The notes: generated by a model not told the origin, from the letters alone. A DNA stretch of 64,000 nt from Paenibacillus sp. SY21-1 (GCF_005222705.1 NZ_STGF01000010.1:62001-126000); one strand, 5' to 3'. Counted from the first letter of the stretch, positions 9,744 to 18,172 are shown. Made by a program: numbers and translations.

Positions 9744-10280
9744 TTAACCTTCATGACGCATCGCTCCTTCCGCTTGCAGCGCGCGGCGCTTCAGCCGTTC
9801 ACCCGCCCGCTTCAGCATCGTGCCTACCTGCGGCTGCCTGACCTGAAGCTGCTTGGCGATTTCCTCATAGCTGTAGCCCTCATATCGAAGCGTAAGCAAT
9901 TGCCGATCCCGCTCCGACAACCCCTCAAGCCAGGCGCGAACCTGCTCTTGCTCATCCCGAGCGAGCGCTTCCTGCTCGCCTGAAGAGGCGCTAAGCGGCT
10001 GAGCCAGCAAATGCTGCTCCTGCCTCTGGGCTAATGCGCGTTCTCTTGCCTTTTTTTCCATATAGTCATAGGCCAGCCTGGTCAAAACGCGATGGAGCCA
10101 TGCCCCAACCGATCCCGGCTGATCCGGCGGATTGCGGTACAATCTTAAAAACGCCTCCTGAGCCAAATCCTCCGCTGCGGCTTCGTCTCTGACGAGTGCA
10201 GCCAGCTTCCGTCTGACGGACGGATAATGCTGCTCAAATACGTTACGAAACAAATCCGGCGCCGAATGTTCCACTCCCAT
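9744..10280 (-). CDS. ECF-type RNA polymerase sigma factor
   Basis: Alternative sigma factor of the sigma-70 family, about 178 residues. Region 2 is visible as FEQHYPSVRRKLAALVRD and AAEDLAQEAFLRLY; region 4 as LSERDRQLLTLRYEGYSYEEIAKQL followed by the recognition helix VRQPQVGTMLKRAGERLKRR. A run AAGGAGGGGG lies only 3 bases before ATG 10280 but 9 bases before an in-frame GTG at 10274, so translation may begin at the GTG. The longest frame extends far upstream without support. It is first in the operon with anti-sigma, ATPase and permease genes, and a candidate ECF-type promoter lies 46 bases upstream, suggesting autoregulation. Confidence 0.92.
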   Translation of the reverse strand: MGVEHSAPDLFRNVFEQHYPSVRRKLAALVRDEAAAEDLAQEAFLRLYRNPPDQPGSVGAWLHRVLTRLAYDYMEKKARERALAQRQEQHLLAQPLSASSGEQEALARDEQEQVRAWLEGLSERDRQLLTLRYEGYSYEEIAKQLQVRQPQVGTMLKRAGERLKRRALQAEGAMRHEG

Positions 10281-10325
10281 CCCCCTCCTTCGTGAGCTGC
10301 TTGTATTTGCTCGAGCTATACATAA

Positions 10326-10352
10326 GACGAAGCCAACGACGGCTTTGTAGCA
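10326..10352 (-). promoter_or_regulatory. Candidate autoregulated ECF promoter
   Basis: On the minus strand TGCTAC (plus 10347-10352), 17 bases, CGTC (10326-10329). ECF promoters of the SigM/SigX kind look like TGAAAC or TGTAAC-N17-CGTC, so the match is partial at -35 and exact at -10. Position upstream of the ECF sigma gene fits autoregulation. Confidence 0.35.
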
Positions 10353-10360
10353 TTCAAATA

Positions 10361-10389
10361 AAAAAACGCCAGGATCAATGATCCTGACG
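10361..10389 (-). terminator. Terminator of the GGDEF-EAL gene
   Basis: Stem CAGGATCA / TGATCCTG (10370-10386) extended by flanking CGCC/GACG, then a run of seven T in the minus direction. It is located 27 bases past the stop of the gene ending at 10416. Confidence 0.75.
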
Positions 10390-10415
10390 CCTATTCGCCT
10401 CATGCAGCGCAGCCG

Positions 10416-12917
10416 TTATGGCTCGAGCTTGGCCTGATTTTCCATATACAGCTGAACGAAACGAGGAGCCGGCACCGGCGGGCTAAAAATATATCCCTGT
10501 ACCGCATCGCATTGATGCTTGCGAATAATATCAAGCTGCTCTTCTGTCTCGACGCCCTCTGTCACGACGCGCAAGCTCAGATGATGCGCAATAAAAACGA
10601 CGGATTTAAAAATCATTTGCTTCTTATAATCGCCTACGATGTCATTAATGAACGTTTTATCCAGTTTAAGCGTATCAATGGGAATATTCTGCAAATAGCT
10701 CAGCGACGAATAACCGGTTCCGAAATCGTCCAACGACAGCTTCACGCCCATTTGCTGAAGCTCATGCAGCGTTCTGAGCGTGTGCTCCTGATTTCCCATA
10801 AAAATCGATTCCGTTATTTCCAGCTCGATCTGCTCCGGCTTTATGCCCGCATTGGCAATAATACGCTCAATCGTATGCACAATCTGCTTTTGCTGAAATT
10901 GGAGCATGGACATGTTGACGCTAACGGTAAGTCCGGTCAGTCCCATACGCTCCCATTCCTTGATCTGCTGGCACGCCGTATACAGCACCCATTCTCCCAG
11001 CGCGATGATAAAGCCCGTTCGCTCTGCGATCGGTATAAATTCCAGCGGCGATACCATGCCAAACTCCGGATGCTTCCAGCGCAGCAGCGCCTCAGCCCCA
11101 TTGATAGCGCCGTTCTGCACATCGATTTTGGGTTGATAATACAGCATAAACTCGCCTTGCTCCAGCCCCTGCAGCATGCCGCTTTCTAGCTGATGCTCCT
11201 TTTTCGGAACATTGTTCATCTCCGGAACGTACAGCTTGCACGTATTGCGCTCCTTCTTGGCGACATACATCGCCGTATCCGCTTCCTTGAGCAGCTGCTC
11301 GCTTATGCCTTCATACAGCTTATGCTGAATGCTGATGCCAATACTTGCCGTTATGTAATAAATTCGATCCGGCTGCCGAACGGGCTCTGCGATAACCGCC
11401 AGCAGCTTCTCCGCCAGCTCCTCGACGGAGGACAGCTCCTTGACGTCTTCGATCAGCAGAATAAACTCGTCGCTCGAAAAACGGAACAAGCGGCACTGAT
11501 CGCCCATCGCAGCCACAATCCGATCGGTCATTTGCTTAAGCAAATGATCTCCCGTTACGTAGTTCTGTGAATCGTTGATCAGCTTGAAGCGGTCCAGATC
11601 AATGTAGAGCATGGCCGTGTTCTCGTCCCGGAGAGACTCCCGCAAGCTGCGGGCATCCCAATGGAGATGGTACGCGTAGCGGTTAGGCAGGCCGGTCAAA
11701 AGGTCGTGCGTCGCTTGATATTCGATTAGCTGCTCCGCTTCATTGCGCTGATCGATCATGTGATTGAAATGCTTGGCCAAATAGCCGAATTCATCATTCG
11801 TGCGGATATCAAGCTTTTTGTTGTCCAGCCCCATCGCCACATTGGACGTCGCCTGAACGACCTTCTGAATATTGTTCAAAATAATCTTTCTGACGAGCGC
11901 TCCCATTGCCAGCGTCAGCAGCACCAGCGCGAGCAGCATGATCATAATGGATTCCTTCAGGCTCGTATAAAAGGACTCCAGCATATTCATTTTTGGAATG
12001 ACCATTTCCATATACCATGTATTATTTTTGACTGGGACCGGATAGATCATCCGCATGACGGTATCCGAGCCGGCCGCGTCCTGTGTGTATAACAAGCCTG
12101 GCGCAATCGCCTTGAGCTTCTCAAAGCTGTTCTCCCCTGCCCAATTCTGGTAAGGCTGCATAAGGAGAGAAGAAGCGCTGCCGTTAGCTGCATAGATTTG
12201 ACCGGCTGTCACGATGGACACATATCCGCCGAGCGGCTTAAATTCTTCCAATTGCTTCTGAATCTCCTCAAGCGAGACATCCGCTCCGACGATGCCCAAG
12301 TAATTGCCTTGCCCATCCAGCAGCGGAAGGACCAGCGACATCATGAGGGTATTCTGCCCGTCTATGTTGTACATGTAGGGCTCGATCAGCGAAAAGGACT
12401 TGGTCTGCTTAGGGATTTGATAGTAGCTCCCTTTCACCGGATCTTCGTAATACTCGGAGGGATGGAGCTGGATCTCTCCGTCTTTCTTCACCGCATAAGG
12501 AATAAATCGTCCCGAGCTGTCATCATATATTGCTTTGCTCCGGTTAAGCGCGTCTTCGCCGTCGAAGGCGTCGGGCTCCCATAGCGTATACAGACCCAGA
12601 ATCTGCGGAAGCTCCTCCAGCTTGCTTCTGAGCAGCTGCACCACATATTCACGATTTTGCGTTTTATTCTGCCGCATTTGCATCATGGACAGCTGAAGCG
12701 TGTCCAGCACGGCGAGCGTCTGGTCCGTATAGTGGCCGAGACGCTGCGTCCCGGCCATCATTTGCGTTTCTGCCACCAACTCGCTCTCGCGCAAATTCAA
12801 CTTATATACTTTCACTAAATGAGCCGATACGAGACTTCCAAACGAAAGAATAATGAGAATGCCCAAGGACAGCATTAACTTCTGAGCTATACTCAACCTT
12901 AACCTGCTCATTCTCAC
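10416..12917 (-). CDS. Membrane sensor protein with Cache, HAMP, degenerate GGDEF and intact EAL domains
   Basis: A cyclic-di-GMP signalling protein of 833 residues. Order: TM helix near residues 12-30, extracellular Cache-type sensor domain (about 35-310), second TM helix (SIMIMLLALVLLTLAMGALV), HAMP linker, GGDEF-type domain (about 400-560) and EAL domain (about 575-825). The GGDEF signature reads RFSSDEF instead of RLGGDEF, so diguanylate cyclase activity is doubtful. The EAL domain keeps EALLRWKHP, ELEITES, DDFGTGYSSLSYL, DTLKLDKTFI and TEGVETEEQ, the metal and catalytic set, so it is probably a phosphodiesterase with a regulatory GGDEF-like domain. It stands as a single gene with its own terminator; a candidate promoter lies at 13109-13138. 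Confidence 0.93.
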   Translation of the reverse strand: MRMSRLRLSIAQKLMLSLGILIILSFGSLVSAHLVKVYKLNLRESELVAETQMMAGTQRLGHYTDQTLAVLDTLQLSMMQMRQNKTQNREYVVQLLRSKLEELPQILGLYTLWEPDAFDGEDALNRSKAIYDDSSGRFIPYAVKKDGEIQLHPSEYYEDPVKGSYYQIPKQTKSFSLIEPYMYNIDGQNTLMMSLVLPLLDGQGNYLGIVGADVSLEEIQKQLEEFKPLGGYVSIVTAGQIYAANGSASSLLMQPYQNWAGENSFEKLKAIAPGLLYTQDAAGSDTVMRMIYPVPVKNNTWYMEMVIPKMNMLESFYTSLKESIMIMLLALVLLTLAMGALVRKIILNNIQKVVQATSNVAMGLDNKKLDIRTNDEFGYLAKHFNHMIDQRNEAEQLIEYQATHDLLTGLPNRYAYHLHWDARSLRESLRDENTAMLYIDLDRFKLINDSQNYVTGDHLLKQMTDRIVAAMGDQCRLFRFSSDEFILLIEDVKELSSVEELAEKLLAVIAEPVRQPDRIYYITASIGISIQHKLYEGISEQLLKEADTAMYVAKKERNTCKLYVPEMNNVPKKEHQLESGMLQGLEQGEFMLYYQPKIDVQNGAINGAEALLRWKHPEFGMVSPLEFIPIAERTGFIIALGEWVLYTACQQIKEWERMGLTGLTVSVNMSMLQFQQKQIVHTIERIIANAGIKPEQIELEITESIFMGNQEHTLRTLHELQQMGVKLSLDDFGTGYSSLSYLQNIPIDTLKLDKTFINDIVGDYKKQMIFKSVVFIAHHLSLRVVTEGVETEEQLDIIRKHQCDAVQGYIFSPPVPAPRFVQLYMENQAKLEP

Positions 12918-13108
12918 GATCAGCCCCTTGTTGTCGACACGATATGGATAAAAGCCGCTTTCATTGCTATGTCATCTACTATATTTGCGCTTGTACCGTA
13001 CAAGGGGCATGATCCGCAGGTGTGTACCATTACGAAAATCGAACTCCCAAAGTCGATTCTTGTCAAAAAGAATCAGCAAGCCGATACGCCAAAATATGCT
13101 ATGTCCCT

Positions 13109-13138
13109 AGTATACTTGACACAACTCTCTTAGCACAA
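13109..13138 (-). promoter_or_regulatory. Candidate promoter of the GGDEF-EAL gene
   Basis: On the minus strand: -35 TTGTGC (plus 13133-13138), 18-base spacer, -10 TATACT (13109-13114). It would give a leader of about 185 bases. Confidence 0.35.
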
Positions 13139-13454
13139 TGCTCAAATAGGTATCTCACCCTATATTAATCGACAAATTCCTACAAAAAACTAGTCCTTCC
13201 ATACTCGCCTGAGTTTTAGTGCCCAACTCCGCGCCGCAACCTTGCGACCAACGATGCATGTTTCCGGAAAGTTCGGTTTGTCCATGCAGCTCCTTCCGCT
13301 CGCGGGGGCTCATTGGACTCCCTTGTATGGCCGGCAGACGAACCGGCATTTCGTGTGGTAATAGTCAGCCCATGGATGGTTCCCGGACTGGCCAAATCCC
13401 GCGAAAAACGTGGGGCGTGGTTGGCTGCGGCCATTACATTCGCCCGGCTGCGGC

Positions 13455-13543
13455 ATTGGAAAAAGAAAAAACCTTCATCCGCGCGCTTGGACTTGTTCCT
13501 GTTGCCAGACAGGGAACCGGCCCTTTGCGACTGCTGAAGGTTT
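13455..13543 (-). ncRNA. Candidate structured RNA ending in a U-rich tract
   Basis: On the minus strand AAACCTTCA (plus 13535-13543) pairs with TGAAGGTTT (plus 13469-13477) to close a domain that contains an inner hairpin, GTTCCCTGT paired with ACAGGAAC. The outer stem is followed by TTTTTTCTTTTT, so the element ends like an intrinsic terminator. The class is not recognised, and a long-loop terminator alone would look similar. Confidence 0.25.
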
Positions 13544-13600
13544 GATCTGAGCTCAATCAGTGGATTGGTTGAGCTGTGGAATGTTATTTTTTGTGATCCG

Positions 13601-14157
13601 CATTCAGGTGGCTTTCGGCGTTTGAAGGCCGCGCTTCGTTAGGCTTTAGTTAAGCTTGCTCGGCAGCGCGATTTGAGATGCAGAACGATTTTTTCGAGCT
13701 ACGCATTCAAGCGGCTTTAGGCGTTTGAAGGCCGCGCTTCGTTAGGCTTTAGTTAAGCTTGCTCGGCAGCGCGATTTGAAATGTAGAACGCTTTTTTCGC
13801 GCTACGCATTCAGGTGGCTTTCGGCGTTTGAAGGCCGCGCTTCGTTAGGCTTTAGTTAAGCTTGCTCGGCAGCGCGATTTGAAATGTAGAACGCTTTTTT
13901 CGCGTTACGCATTCAGGTGGCTTTCGGCGTTTGAAGGCCGCGCTTCGTTAGGCTTTAGTTAAGCTTGCTCGGCAGCGCGATTTGAAATGCAGAACGCTTT
14001 TTTCGCGCTACGCATTCAGGTGGCTTTCGGCGTTTGAAGAACGAGCTTCGTTAGGCTTTAGTCAAGCTTGCTCGGCAGCGCGATTTGAGATGCAGAACGC
14101 TTTTTTCGCGCTACGCATTCAGGTGGCTTTCGGCGTTTGAAGGCCGCGCTTCGTTAG
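13601..14157. repeat. Tandem repeat, 103-bp unit, about 5.4 copies
   Basis: The landmark CATTCAGGTGGCTTTCGG (copy 2 variant CATTCAAGCGGCTTTAGG) recurs at 13601, 13704, 13807, 13910, 14013 and 14116, always exactly 103 bases apart. Units differ by a few substitutions only. The last partial copy runs into the stop codon of the small secreted protein gene at 14154, so the array is its 3' flank. The unit length is not a multiple of three, so the array is not coding. Confidence 0.95.
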
Positions 14158-14678
14158 GCTTTATTGTTGCCGGAAGGATTATGCTCTTTCTTGCCGCCTT
14201 GGTGGAGCTTGTGAAGCTCCTCGCGAAGCTGCTCGAACGTTTTACCTTCCGTCTTGATTCCATGCTTCTCGGCCATACGGCGCAAGTGCTCCATTCGTTC
14301 CGCTTTGTGCTCAGCCTTGAAGGCTTCCCATTTCTCCTTGTTGGCCGTTTTGGCCGCCTCTACTTCTTCTTTCAGCTGCGCCGCGGTTTTACCCTCCGTA
14401 TTTATACCGAAGTACGTCGCGATTTCCTGAAGCTTCTTTAATCGGAAGGACTCAAATTCCTCACGCGTCATACCCCCGTCATGGCGAGTAGAGCGATCTC
14501 CGGATATCGGATGAGCTGCCGACATCAGCTCATTAGCCGTTTTAGCGCCGATGCTTACGATGTTCTGTGCAGCCGTTTCGCCAGACCATACATCTTGCGC
14601 GTTTGAAGCTGTCGCCACTGGAGCTGCGACAAGCAGCAGCCCAAGTGCAGTTGCGACGGCCATGCTTGCTTTTTTCAT
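14154..14678 (-). CDS. Small secreted protein with two internal repeats
   Basis: 174 residues with a typical signal peptide: MKKASMAVATALGLLLVAAP and cleavage probably after ATA-S. ATG 14678 is preferred, with AAAGGTG about 9 bases upstream. The mature part is charged and helical and carries two similar blocks: LKKLQEIATYFGINTEGKT-AQLKEE and LRRMAEKHGIKTEGKT-EQLREE, separated by a Lys/Glu-rich helix. The repeated xxGIxTEGKTxxQLxEE element resembles short helical repeats in secreted Bacillales proteins. Function is not recognised. The C-terminus (KKEHNPSGNNKA) ends inside the last unit of the 103-bp array, so array changes could alter its end. Confidence 0.8.
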   Translation of the reverse strand: MKKASMAVATALGLLLVAAPVATASNAQDVWSGETAAQNIVSIGAKTANELMSAAHPISGDRSTRHDGGMTREEFESFRLKKLQEIATYFGINTEGKTAAQLKEEVEAAKTANKEKWEAFKAEHKAERMEHLRRMAEKHGIKTEGKTFEQLREELHKLHQGGKKEHNPSGNNKA

Positions 14679-14805
14679 ATGCGGACACACCTTTCTGTAA
14701 CACTAGCCTAATGAGGCGTTAAACGTCTCATCAAGTATATTTTTCCCAGGCTGTCCGCTGAATAGACCTGCTAAACGCAAAATTCGACAAACATCTAAAC
14801 GCCTT

Positions 14806-16173
14806 TTAAGCTTCCGCCCGTTCCGACTGCTCCAGCAGCGCTAGCTCGTTCAACAACCATTCCTTGTCGAAATGCTCACCGATAAAAACCGCTACATCGT
14901 TCACATGCCCCTGTGGATCAATCCGCATGAAGTCGGACTCCCGGTAAGCGAATTGGAACAGAAAGCGGCTTGGCGCATCTGTAAACGTAACAATTCCCTT
15001 TGCCCGATAAATATTGTCCGGCAACCTTTGCAGAAGCGCTTCGAATTCCATACTGTCCACGGGACTGTTCCAATAATGCGTATACGCCATAACATGCTCA
15101 TGGGAATGATGCTTGTGCAAGTGTTCATCGTTGCCCGTCATAGAAGCTGCATGCTGCTTAGCATCCGTCCCTCCAGCCGCTTGACCATTTACATAGTGCT
15201 GTTGTTCCACACATCCCCCTTCATGGGTATGGTCATGCTCTCCCCCGGAGCGATGCGCTTGATCGGCCTGATGGGCTTGATGACTTTGATGGTCTTGTTG
15301 GTCTTGTTGGTCTTGTTGGTCTTGCTGGTCTTGTTGGTCTTGTTGGTCTTGTTGGTCTTGCTGGTCTTGCTGGTCTTGCTGGTCTTGTTGGTCTTGCTGG
15401 TCTTGCTGGTCTTGCTGGTCTTGCTGGTGATGGGAGTTTTGATGGTGATTATGCTCGGCATGGTTGGAATGATTGCAGTTTGTACCGCAGACATGTCCAA
15501 CAAGCTCCTTCCCATTTTGATCCACCAGCACATCCTGTGAAAAATCCGACAGTGAAGGGGATTGCTCCAGAAAGCTCCAATCGTCGAGGATACAGCGAAC
15601 CGTCGCAATCGTTGACGCATGTGCGTTTAGCTCGCGCAGCAATTGCTGCGCTTCAACGAGTTGCTCGGGCTCCAGCTTGTCCGATTTATTGAGCAAAAGC
15701 TGCGTCGCGCAGCGGATTTGCTCCTTCATTAGCTTAAGCGTGCGACCTTTTCCGTCGCGACTGCGGGCCAGCAATTCAGGGCCATCTACGACGGTAATAA
15801 TCGTTTGGAGGTCTATTTTTTGATACATGGCCGCTTCCGTCACTCCATCAATCGTCTCCATCGGATTCGCAGCGCCCGTCGATTCAATGATGACAACATC
15901 AGGCTTATGCTCATCGATCAGGGCGCTGATTTCCATGCCCAAATCCCCGCGTATCGTACAGCAAATGCAGCCGCCAAGCATTTCCGCCATTGGCACTTCG
16001 CCATCAAGCAGCTCGCCGTCCAAATTGACATCGCCAAGCTCGTTCATAATGACCGCCGGCTTTAAACCTTGCGCCGAATAATGCTCGAGAAGTCTTTGGA
16101 GCAGGGTTGTTTTGCCGCTGCCGAGGAAGCCGGAAAGCAAATGAATAGGCACACGTTTTTCATTTGATATCAT
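14806..16173 (-). CDS. CobW/COG0523-family metal-chaperone GTPase with His/Gln/Asp-rich insert
   Basis: Putative metallochaperone GTPase, 455 residues, probably for zinc or another transition metal. The GTPase domain has the P-loop GFLGSGKTT (residues 15-23), the family metal site GGCICC (67-72, CxCC), ESTGxxxP (97-104) and NKSD. Between GTPase and C-terminal CobW domain lies a low-complexity insert with 15 consecutive QQD-type triplets flanked by His clusters (NHHQNSHHQQ; HQSHQAHQ; EHDHTHEGG). His-rich linkers are usual in this family, but the long QQD run is not. The C-terminal domain includes YRAKGIVTF and FDKEWLLNEL. An AGGAGATG site precedes the ATG. The 51-bp repeat array lies directly upstream, so the promoter is either inside or beyond it. 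Confidence 0.92.
   Translation of the reverse strand: MISNEKRVPIHLLSGFLGSGKTTLLQRLLEHYSAQGLKPAVIMNELGDVNLDGELLDGEVPMAEMLGGCICCTIRGDLGMEISALIDEHKPDVVIIESTGAANPMETIDGVTEAAMYQKIDLQTIITVVDGPELLARSRDGKGRTLKLMKEQIRCATQLLLNKSDKLEPEQLVEAQQLLRELNAHASTIATVRCILDDWSFLEQSPSLSDFSQDVLVDQNGKELVGHVCGTNCNHSNHAEHNHHQNSHHQQDQQDQQDQQDQQDQQDQQDQQDQQDQQDQQDQQDQQDQQDQQDHQSHQAHQADQAHRSGGEHDHTHEGGCVEQQHYVNGQAAGGTDAKQHAASMTGNDEHLHKHHSHEHVMAYTHYWNSPVDSMEFEALLQRLPDNIYRAKGIVTFTDAPSRFLFQFAYRESDFMRIDPQGHVNDVAVFIGEHFDKEWLLNELALLEQSERAEA
15289..15425. repeat. In-frame 9-bp tandem repeat (15 units) inside the metal GTPase gene
   Basis: GGTCTTGTT or GGTCTTGCT repeated every 9 bases from 15291 to 15417, 15 units without interruption. 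On the coding strand this gives QQD triplets. Because the unit is a multiple of three, copy-number changes alter linker length without breaking the frame. Confidence 0.97.
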
Positions 16174-16249
16174 AGGTTGGTCATCTCCTGTGTATGTTAA
16201 TTTGATGATACTGTCATGATGGTTAGTAGTCGTGGTAACGCCATCTGGA

Positions 16250-17640
16250 GCTCGCTCTCGCTGAGTCGGGGGTAGTCACTTTTCTTACTGTAGACCGCCA
16301 TTCCGCGCTCGATGGAGCTCGGTGAGTCGCTTTTCTTACTGTAGACCGCCATTCCACGTTCGCTGGGCCTCGGTGAGTCACTTTTCTTACTGTAGACCGC
16401 CATTCCGCGCTCGATGGACCTCAGTGAGTCACTTTTCTTACTGTAGACCGCCATTCCGCGCTCGATGGAGCTCGGTGAGTCACTTTTCTTACTGTAGACC
16501 GTCATTCCGCGCTCAACGGGCCTCAGTGAGTCACTTTTCTTACTGTAGACCGTAATTCGGCGCTCGCTGGACCTCAGTGAGTCACTTTTCTTACTGTAGA
16601 TCGCCATTTCGTGCTCGCTGGACCTCAGTGAGTCACTTTTCTTACTGTAGACCGCCATTCGGCGCTCGATGGACCTCAGTGAGTCACTTTTCTTACTGTA
16701 GGCCGCCATTCCTCGCTCGATGGACCTCGGTGAGTCACTTTTCTTACTGTGGGTCGTCATTACGCGCTCAATGTGCCTCAGTGAGTCACTTTTCTTACTG
16801 TAGACCGCCATTCCACGCTCGTTGGACCTCAATGAGTCATTTTTCTTACTGTAGACCGCCATTCCGCGTTCGCTGGGCCTCGGTGAGTCACTGTTCTTAC
16901 TGTAGGCCGCCATTCCGCGATCGATGGACCTCGGTGAGTCACTTTTCTTACTGTAGGCCGCCATTCCTCGCTCGTTGGACCTCGGTGAGTCACTTTTCTT
17001 ACTGTAGACCGCCATTCCGCGCTCAATGGGCCTCAGTGAGTCACTTTTCTTACTGTAGGCCGTCATTCCTCGCTCGATGGACCTCGGTGAGTCACTTTTC
17101 TTACTGTAGACCGCCATTACGCGCTCAATGGACCTCAGTGAGTCACTTTTCTTACTGTAGACCACCATTTCGCGCTCGATGGACCTCAGTGAGTCACTTT
17201 TCTTACTGTAGACCGCCATTCCACGCTCGTTGGACCTCAGTGAGTCACTTTTCTTACTGTAGACCGCCATTCCGCGCTCGTTGGACCTCGGTGAGTCACT
17301 TTTTTACTGTAGACCGCCATTCCGCGCTCGATGGACCTCGGTGAGTCACTTTTCTTACTGTAGAGCGCCATTCCGCGCTCGATGGGCCTCAATGAGTCAC
17401 TTTTCTTACTGTAGACCGCCATTTCGCGCTCGCTTGACCTCAGTGAGTCACTTTTCTTACTGTAGACCGCCATTCCGCGTTCGCTGGGCCTCGGTGAGTC
17501 ACTTTTCTTACTGTAGACCGCCATTTCGCGCTCGCTGGACCTCGGTGAGTCACTTTTCTTACTGTAGACCGCCATTCCGCGCTTGATGGGCTTCAGTTAG
17601 TCACTTTTCTTACTATGGGTCAACTTCTCTCAAGCAGCTA
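16250..17640. repeat. Large tandem array, 51-bp unit, 27 copies
   Basis: The landmark AGTCACTTTTCTTACTGTAG (with variants) recurs every 51 bases from 16274 to 17599, 27 copies; one unit near 17300 lacks one base. A further degenerate copy lies at 17651. Units differ by scattered substitutions and share a TGAGTCA core. Since 51 is a multiple of three, both strands stay open across many units (minus-strand unit SKKSDSLRSIERGMAVY; plus-strand unit SHFSYCRPPFRARWTSV), but the one-base loss breaks both frames and no credible start site is present. I treat it as a non-coding array; it lies between the metal GTPase start and a 360-base gap containing only a terminator. Confidence 0.95.
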
Positions 17641-17886
17641 AATCGGGGCCAATCACTTTTATTACTGTAGCTCTTCATACCGGGCGCTAATTGTCACTTC
17701 GGTACCTATAGCTAACGGATTTCTATTTTCGTTTCCGAATAGTCCGAGACTCTTTTTACTAAAAATCCAATTCATTCATGCATCTTGAAGATCGCTTGGC
17801 TGTATACCGTCCTAAATGGACACGACACATACCGACACCTATTATATCGTAAAATTTACGTTTATTCACCGTCATGCGGCTGCAAA

Positions 17887-17927
17887 TAAAAAAAGCCTCC
17901 CCAGGACGCAAAGGTCCCGAGGAGGCT
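17887..17927 (-). terminator. Terminator of the upstream YjcZ-type gene
   Basis: Stem AGCCTCC (17894-17900) / GGAGGCT (17921-17927) with inner pairing GGACG/GGTCC-like bases, followed in the minus direction by a run of seven T. It lies 78 bases past the stop at 18005. The rest of 17641-18004 holds nothing recognisable. Confidence 0.65.
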
Positions 17928-18004
17928 CGAATCGCTGCCGCTTGTGAAAGAGGCGGCGGGTTATTTTTGAGAATAGTGGATGCCTGACCGTTGAACCTTA
18001 CGTT

Positions 18005-18172
18005 TTACAGCCAGCAAGCGCGCAAAATGATAACCAGCAAAATAAAAAGTACGAGGATTCCGCCTACGCCTGTGAAAGCTCCACCAACTCCAGGTCCGCA
18101 ATTGCCGACACCCGCAACCGGATATACCGGACTGCAGTTACCCGCGCTCGCTCCTGCTACTCCATAGCCCAT
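18005..18172 (-). CDS. YjcZ-family small hydrophobic protein
   Basis: A 55-residue protein. A Gly/Ala/Val/Asn-rich N-terminus (MGYGVAGASAGNC) with two Cys is followed by one C-terminal transmembrane segment (ILVLFILLVIILRACWL). AAAGGAGATG lies 9 bases before the ATG. The motif LVLFILLVII is the hallmark of YjcZ-family small proteins, which in Bacillales are mostly expressed in sporulation. It has a tandem paralogue at 18287-18451 and a shorter relative at 34203, on the other side of the tailocin cluster. Confidence 0.85.
   Translation of the reverse strand: MGYGVAGASAGNCSPVYPVAGVGNCGPGVGGAFTGVGGILVLFILLVIILRACWL

Larger units (their letters stand above)
12918..13600. other. Long intergenic region without a confident gene
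   Basis: About 680 bases between the GGDEF-EAL gene and the 103-bp repeat array. Overlapping frames of 60-110 codons exist on both strands (13155-13545) but have no recognisable domain, no consistent start site and Arg/Pro/Ser-rich translations typical of shadow frames. A 32-codon minus-strand frame beginning after GGAAGGAGCTGC near 13297 has a good ribosome binding site and cannot be excluded. The region also holds a candidate promoter and a candidate structured RNA, listed separately. Confidence 0.5.

Noticed and set aside
13155..13545. Frames of 60-110 codons upstream of the 103-bp array
   Set aside because: Several overlapping frames on both strands, no domain, no consistent start; treated as non-coding with a possible structured RNA.
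13601..14157. CRISPR array
   Set aside because: 103-base units are contiguous, with no variable spacers and no cas genes nearby.
15290..15425. CRISPR-like regular repeat
   Set aside because: Nine-base units without spacers, in frame inside a GTPase gene; a coding microsatellite.
16197..17586. Long repetitive frames on both strands of the 51-bp array (SKKSDSLRSIER-type and SHFSYCRPPFRARW-type proteins)
   Set aside because: They are open only because the unit is divisible by three; one unit lacking a base breaks both, and there is no ribosome binding site or non-repeat domain.
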